The translations under genes were made by a program, and so were the position numbers. The notes beneath the pieces were generated by a model. That model saw nothing but the letters and a program-made list of their open reading frames with translations, was not told the DNA's origin and made no database searches. Shown here piece by piece: positions 60,882 to 64,000 of a stretch of 64,000 bases of DNA. Source of the stretch: an uncultured Lachnospiraceae bacterium (GTDB taxonomy: Bacteria; Bacillota; Clostridia; Lachnospirales; Lachnospiraceae); contig CAJTUA010000020.1 in assembly GCA_910579615.1 (NCBI GenBank), positions 231-64,230 of the forward strand, given 5' to 3'. Position 1 is the stretch's first letter. Each line of letters begins with the position of its first letter.

Positions 60882-60919
60882 ATGTGGAACCTCGGGCGGT
60901 ATCGTGTGGGGTTCCACAT
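60882..60919. repeat. Hairpin between the HMA and ATPase genes
   Basis: ATGTGGAACC and GGTTCCACAT form a perfect 10-bp stem with an 18-base loop, just upstream of the ATPase ribosome binding site. No T tract follows. It may set the ratio between the two proteins. Confidence 0.6.
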
Positions 60920-60942
60920 TAGTATGAAAAAAGGGGGAATGC

Positions 60943-62808
60943 ATGATGAACAAAAAACAGAAAAAAATGCTTGCCCGCATTATTTTATCGGCGGTGCTGC
61001 TTATTATTTTTAAATTGCTCCCGGTTGAAAACAAATACGTGGAGCTTGCGCTGTTTATGGTTCCGTATCTGATTATCGGGTACGATATCCTGAAAAAAGC
61101 GGTGCTCGGGATTTTTAATGGCCAGGTTTTTGACGAGAATTTCCTGATGGCGCTCGCGACGGTCGGCGCGATTATTCTCGGCGAATATCTGGAAGGTGTG
61201 GCGGTTATGCTGTTCTACCAGATTGGCGAGCTGTTCCAGAGCTATGCGGTTGGCAAGAGCCGCAAAAACATTACGGAGCTGATGGATATCCGCCCAGATT
61301 ACGCAAATATTGAGCAGGATGGAAAGCTTGTGCAGGTAGACCCGGACGAGGTGGAGATTGGCACGGTGATTGTCGTGCAGCCGGGTGAGAAAGTGCCGAT
61401 TGACGGCGTGGTTACACAGGGCGCATCCTCGCTCAATACAAGTGCGCTGACGGGTGAGAGCCTGCCGCGCGAGGTGAAGGCGGGGGATGAAGTCATCAGC
61501 GGCTGTGTGAACCTCTCAGGGGTACTCTACGTTAAGACGAGCAGGGAATTTGGCGAATCGACGGTTTCAAAAATTCTTGACTTAGTGGAAAATTCCAGTA
61601 TGAAAAAATCGCGCTCGGAGAATTTTATCACGCGGTTTGCAAAATATTATACGCCTGCCGTCTGCATTGGCGCGCTGGTGTTGGCATTACTGCCGCCGCT
61701 TGTGAATCTGCTTCTTGGCAATCCTGCTGCCTGGTCGAAATGGGTCATTCGCGCGCTGACAACGCTTGTTATCAGCTGCCCGTGCGCACTGGTGATTTCC
61801 ATTCCGCTCAGCTTTTTCGGGGGCATTGGCGGCGCGTCGGCGAAGGGGATTCTGGTGAAAGGCTCCAACTATCTGGAAGCATTGTCGGAGACGAAATATG
61901 TGGTGTGCGATAAGACCGGAACGCTGACGAAGGGCGTGTTTGAGGTGACGCATATTGTGCCGGTGGGGGATATGCCAAAGGAGGAACTGCTGCGGTTGGC
62001 GGCGTATGCGGAAGGGTATTCGAACCATCCGATTAGCCGGAGTTTAAAGGAAGCCTACGGTCAGCCGATTGATACAGCACATGTGCAGGACGTGGAGGAA
62101 ATCAGCGGGCATGGCGTGCAGGCGTTTGTGGACGGGAGATGTGTGGCAGCAGGCAATGCAAAATTGATGGAGAGCTTGAAGCTTACCTGTGAGAAGCCGA
62201 AAGAAATCGGCACACAGGTACATGTGGCGGTGGACGGAAGCTATGCGGGCTACATCCTGATATCCGATGTGGTAAAGCCGAATGCGGCGGCTGCGATAAT
62301 GGGGTTGAAGGATGCCGGGGTGAACCAGGTGGTCATGCTGACCGGGGACGCAAAGCCTGTGGCACAGGCCGTGGCAAAGGAGCTGGGCGTGGATGTCGTG
62401 AAGAGCGAGCTACTTCCGGCGGATAAGGTGACGGAGGTTGAGGCGCTCCTCGCAAAAAAGGGTGCGAAGGAAAAGCTCGCCTTTGTCGGGGATGGAATCA
62501 ATGATGCCCCGGTACTTTCCCGCGCAGATATCGGGATTGCGATGGGGGCGCTTGGCTCAGACGCGGCGATTGAGGCGGCGGATATTGTTCTGATGGACGA
62601 TGACCCGGCAAAGATTGCGCTGGCAATGCGGATTTCGAGGAAGACGCTGCGCATCGTGCACCAAAATATCGTGTTTGCGCTGGCAGTGAAATTTGCCTGT
62701 CTGGCGTTCGGCGCGGTTGGGTATGTGAATATGTGGTGGGCAATATTTGCGGATGTTGGTGTGATGATTTTGGCGGTATTGAATGCGACGCGGGCGCTGC
62801 GGAGCTGA
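60943..62808 (+). CDS. Heavy-metal translocating P-type ATPase (Zn/Cd/Pb type)
   Basis: The 621-residue pump has the usual P1B layout: membrane helices, actuator domain with SALTGESLP, the CPC membrane site (Cys279-Pro-Cys281 in SCPCALV), phosphorylation motif DKTGTLT (Asp323), GYSNHPIS (HP locus) and GDGINDAP. The last helix (WWAIFADVGVMILAVLNATR) carries the Asp typical of Zn/Cd/Pb exporters. It has no N-terminal HMA domain; the gene upstream provides one. Two ATGs (60943, 60946) follow GGGGG. Confidence 0.94.
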   Translation: MMNKKQKKMLARIILSAVLLIIFKLLPVENKYVELALFMVPYLIIGYDILKKAVLGIFNGQVFDENFLMALATVGAIILGEYLEGVAVMLFYQIGELFQSYAVGKSRKNITELMDIRPDYANIEQDGKLVQVDPDEVEIGTVIVVQPGEKVPIDGVVTQGASSLNTSALTGESLPREVKAGDEVISGCVNLSGVLYVKTSREFGESTVSKILDLVENSSMKKSRSENFITRFAKYYTPAVCIGALVLALLPPLVNLLLGNPAAWSKWVIRALTTLVISCPCALVISIPLSFFGGIGGASAKGILVKGSNYLEALSETKYVVCDKTGTLTKGVFEVTHIVPVGDMPKEELLRLAAYAEGYSNHPISRSLKEAYGQPIDTAHVQDVEEISGHGVQAFVDGRCVAAGNAKLMESLKLTCEKPKEIGTQVHVAVDGSYAGYILISDVVKPNAAAAIMGLKDAGVNQVVMLTGDAKPVAQAVAKELGVDVVKSELLPADKVTEVEALLAKKGAKEKLAFVGDGINDAPVLSRADIGIAMGALGSDAAIEAADIVLMDDDPAKIALAMRISRKTLRIVHQNIVFALAVKFACLAFGAVGYVNMWWAIFADVGVMILAVLNATRALRS

Positions 62809-63172
62809 CAGGAGAGGAAAGATGGCGCAAGTGCTGCGGCAGGGACGAAGGAGAAGGCACGGGATATGGGGGAGTGTATAATACTGAAAAGAGAAATAAA
62901 ATGCGCAAGCTGTGAAGCAGAGCTTTCTGATGGAGTGATATTACTCTGTCAGAAAGCTTTTTTTATTAAAACCACCATTTCCATAGCAGAAATTTCACGC
63001 ATCGGCACGGATTTAGGGATAAAGCATATGGAAAAAGCACGAAGTTTCAGATATAATATAAAATATTAAGGGATTGGTGACAAACACACCAAATACAGAA
63101 TGAAATAAAGCGCATGTGGATTTTGTTGGAACAATTTGATAGAACAGTACGGCGGAAAAGAGGTGCAGGAGG
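62809..63172. other. Intergenic region before the second XRE/TPR gene
   Basis: A terminator ends the metal-efflux unit (62921-62965). Further on, a TATAAT-like element near 63053 could belong to the XRE/TPR gene. I searched both strands for a small exported peptide as at 23750 and found none with a ribosome binding site and signal sequence. Confidence 0.5.
62921..62965 (+). terminator. Terminator of the metal-efflux unit
   Basis: AGCTTTCTGA (62921-62930) pairs with TCAGAAAGCT (62949-62958), with extra GAGT/ACTC pairing in the loop, and is followed by seven T residues. Confidence 0.88.
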
Positions 63173-64000
63173 ATGAAATCGGAGGTTGCGGGAAAACAAA
63201 TAAAGGTTTTAAGGAAGAAAAAGAAAATGTCAAGGGACAAACTATGCAAAGGGTTGTGCACGGTTCAGAACCTGTTTCTGATTGAGGAAGGAGAAGGGTT
63301 GGCGGATATGCTTTTGCTGGTCAGTCTGCTGGAACGTTTGGGGAAATCGGCGGAGCGGCTGACATATATTCTGACGGCGGAGGAATACCACAGGTTAGCG
63401 CAGCGCGATAAGATTGAGGAAGCACTGCGTTTCGGGAGGTTATCGGAGGCGAGGGACGCGTTTGTGGAATACCAAAGGGAGAACCCGCCGGGGAAGAACA
63501 GGATTTTGCATATGTATGAGGAGCGGATTTGCGGGATTTTGGCATTGGAGGAATATGTGAAAGAGATGGGCGGGGATGTCGCCGGGCAGGGGGGATTAGA
63601 AGCCGCTGCCGCATATTTTATGGCTGCAATGAAATGGGCGGATACCTGCGAAGGGCAGTTCGACAGGGCTTTCATCGAGGAGCTTGATGCAGGGGAAAAA
63701 TTTCTCTCGATGTTTGAAGTGGAAAACATCCTGCTCTATTTGTATGTACAATGGCTGATGGGAAACAAGGAAGGGCAGATGGAATTATTGGAAGCACTGT
63801 ATCGGTACCTTCGGAAAAATATACAGGATGATGAACTGCGCGCGCAGCATTCTGCCAAGATAGGGATGCTGCTCGGCGCGCGGTACCTGGAAAAAGGGGA
63901 TTACAATACGTGTGCAGAGCTGCACGAAGAAATTTTGCAGTTAAACCGGGACAACGGGATGGTAGTCTGTTTGCTGCCGGTAATGGAGCAAATTGTAGCG
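63173..64000 (+). CDS. Second XRE/TPR regulator (3' end outside the window)
   Basis: The frame stays open for 276 codons to the window edge. The N-terminus reads as an XRE helix-turn-helix (about 5-62, VAGKQIKVLRKKKKMSRDKL, then LLERLGKSAERLTYILTAEEYHRL), followed by TPR-like helices. The segment RLG...YILTxEEY closely parallels residues 55-72 of the regulator at 23924-25786, so the two are paralogs. AGAGGTG lies seven bases before the ATG, with a second AGGAGG directly abutting it. Whether it also has a second HTH cannot be seen. Confidence 0.8.
   Translation, partial: MKSEVAGKQIKVLRKKKKMSRDKLCKGLCTVQNLFLIEEGEGLADMLLLVSLLERLGKSAERLTYILTAEEYHRLAQRDKIEEALRFGRLSEARDAFVEYQRENPPGKNRILHMYEERICGILALEEYVKEMGGDVAGQGGLEAAAAYFMAAMKWADTCEGQFDRAFIEELDAGEKFLSMFEVENILLYLYVQWLMGNKEGQMELLEALYRYLRKNIQDDELRAQHSAKIGMLLGARYLEKGDYNTCAELHEEILQLNRDNGMVVCLLPVMEQIVA

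Noticed and set aside
62866..63069. 67-codon ORF after the metal pump
   Set aside because: It runs across the terminator hairpin and has no typical start signal.

Overview
The window reads as a low-to-mid GC, spore-forming Clostridia chromosome, most likely Lachnospiraceae. This rests on gene content, not on a database match: a yaaR-holB-ricT-trmN6-rsmI run with convergent abrB (an order also known from Bacillus subtilis), spmA, a CD3324-type small protein, GHKL/LytTR two-component systems, BspA-like surface repeats, strong AGGAGG-type ribosome binding sites and near-consensus TTGACA-N17-TATAAT promoters. No phage, insertion sequence, CRISPR array or rRNA is visible.

Layout. 1-2.6 kb: a terminator, a structured RNA candidate, tRNA-Lys, trxA and trmB, all but the first terminator on the minus strand. 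2.9-10.7 kb: an AI-2E-type transporter, a guanylate kinase-like gene, the yaaR/holB/ricT/trmN6/rsmI housekeeping run, abrB and spmA. 10.8-17.1 kb: an AgrA/AgrC-like pair, a purine permease and an OmpR-type two-component system. 17.1-25.9 kb: an accessory block of secreted proteins (Big_2/leucine-rich-repeat protein, lipoprotein, subtilase), a 52-residue exported peptide too short for routine gene calling, and a double-XRE/TPR regulator. 26-34.8 kb: a ferredoxin-type aldo/keto reductase, an ABC-F protein behind a leader with a tiny upstream ORF, a PIN/NYN-type protein, a sugar isomerase-like gene, a PxpB-PxpC fusion and a GNAT protein. 35-41 kb: a LytTR/soluble-kinase pair followed by a four-gene ABC exporter. 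41-51.5 kb: a monooxygenase-like gene, a sigma/anti-sigma pair, trpS, pth, mfd, a PrsA-like lipoprotein and asparaginase. 51.5-60.2 kb: a complete raffinose/alpha-galactoside operon. 60.4-62.8 kb: a metal-efflux unit. 63.2 kb to the end: a second XRE/TPR regulator, cut by the window edge.

The most interesting locus is 18.7-25.9 kb. An exported peptide gene sits tail-to-tail with an XRE/TPR regulator, has a consensus promoter, and is divergent from a secreted subtilisin-like protease. The 130-bp promoter block between peptide and protease is duplicated, without gaps, in front of the Big_2/LRR surface gene 4.9 kb away. I infer a peptide-signalling (RRNPP-like) cassette with its own exoprotease and a surface-protein output; nothing here proves the function.

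Other items worth following: an alpha-galactosidase and a separate P-loop protein that together resemble a split AgaSK; three copies of a 10-bp box between the AraC gene and the raffinose operon; a hexapeptide uORF, promoter palindrome and intrinsic terminator before the ABC-F gene; ten perfect TTTAAGG repeats just before a PrsA-like lipoprotein gene; and the structured RNA candidate near the left edge.
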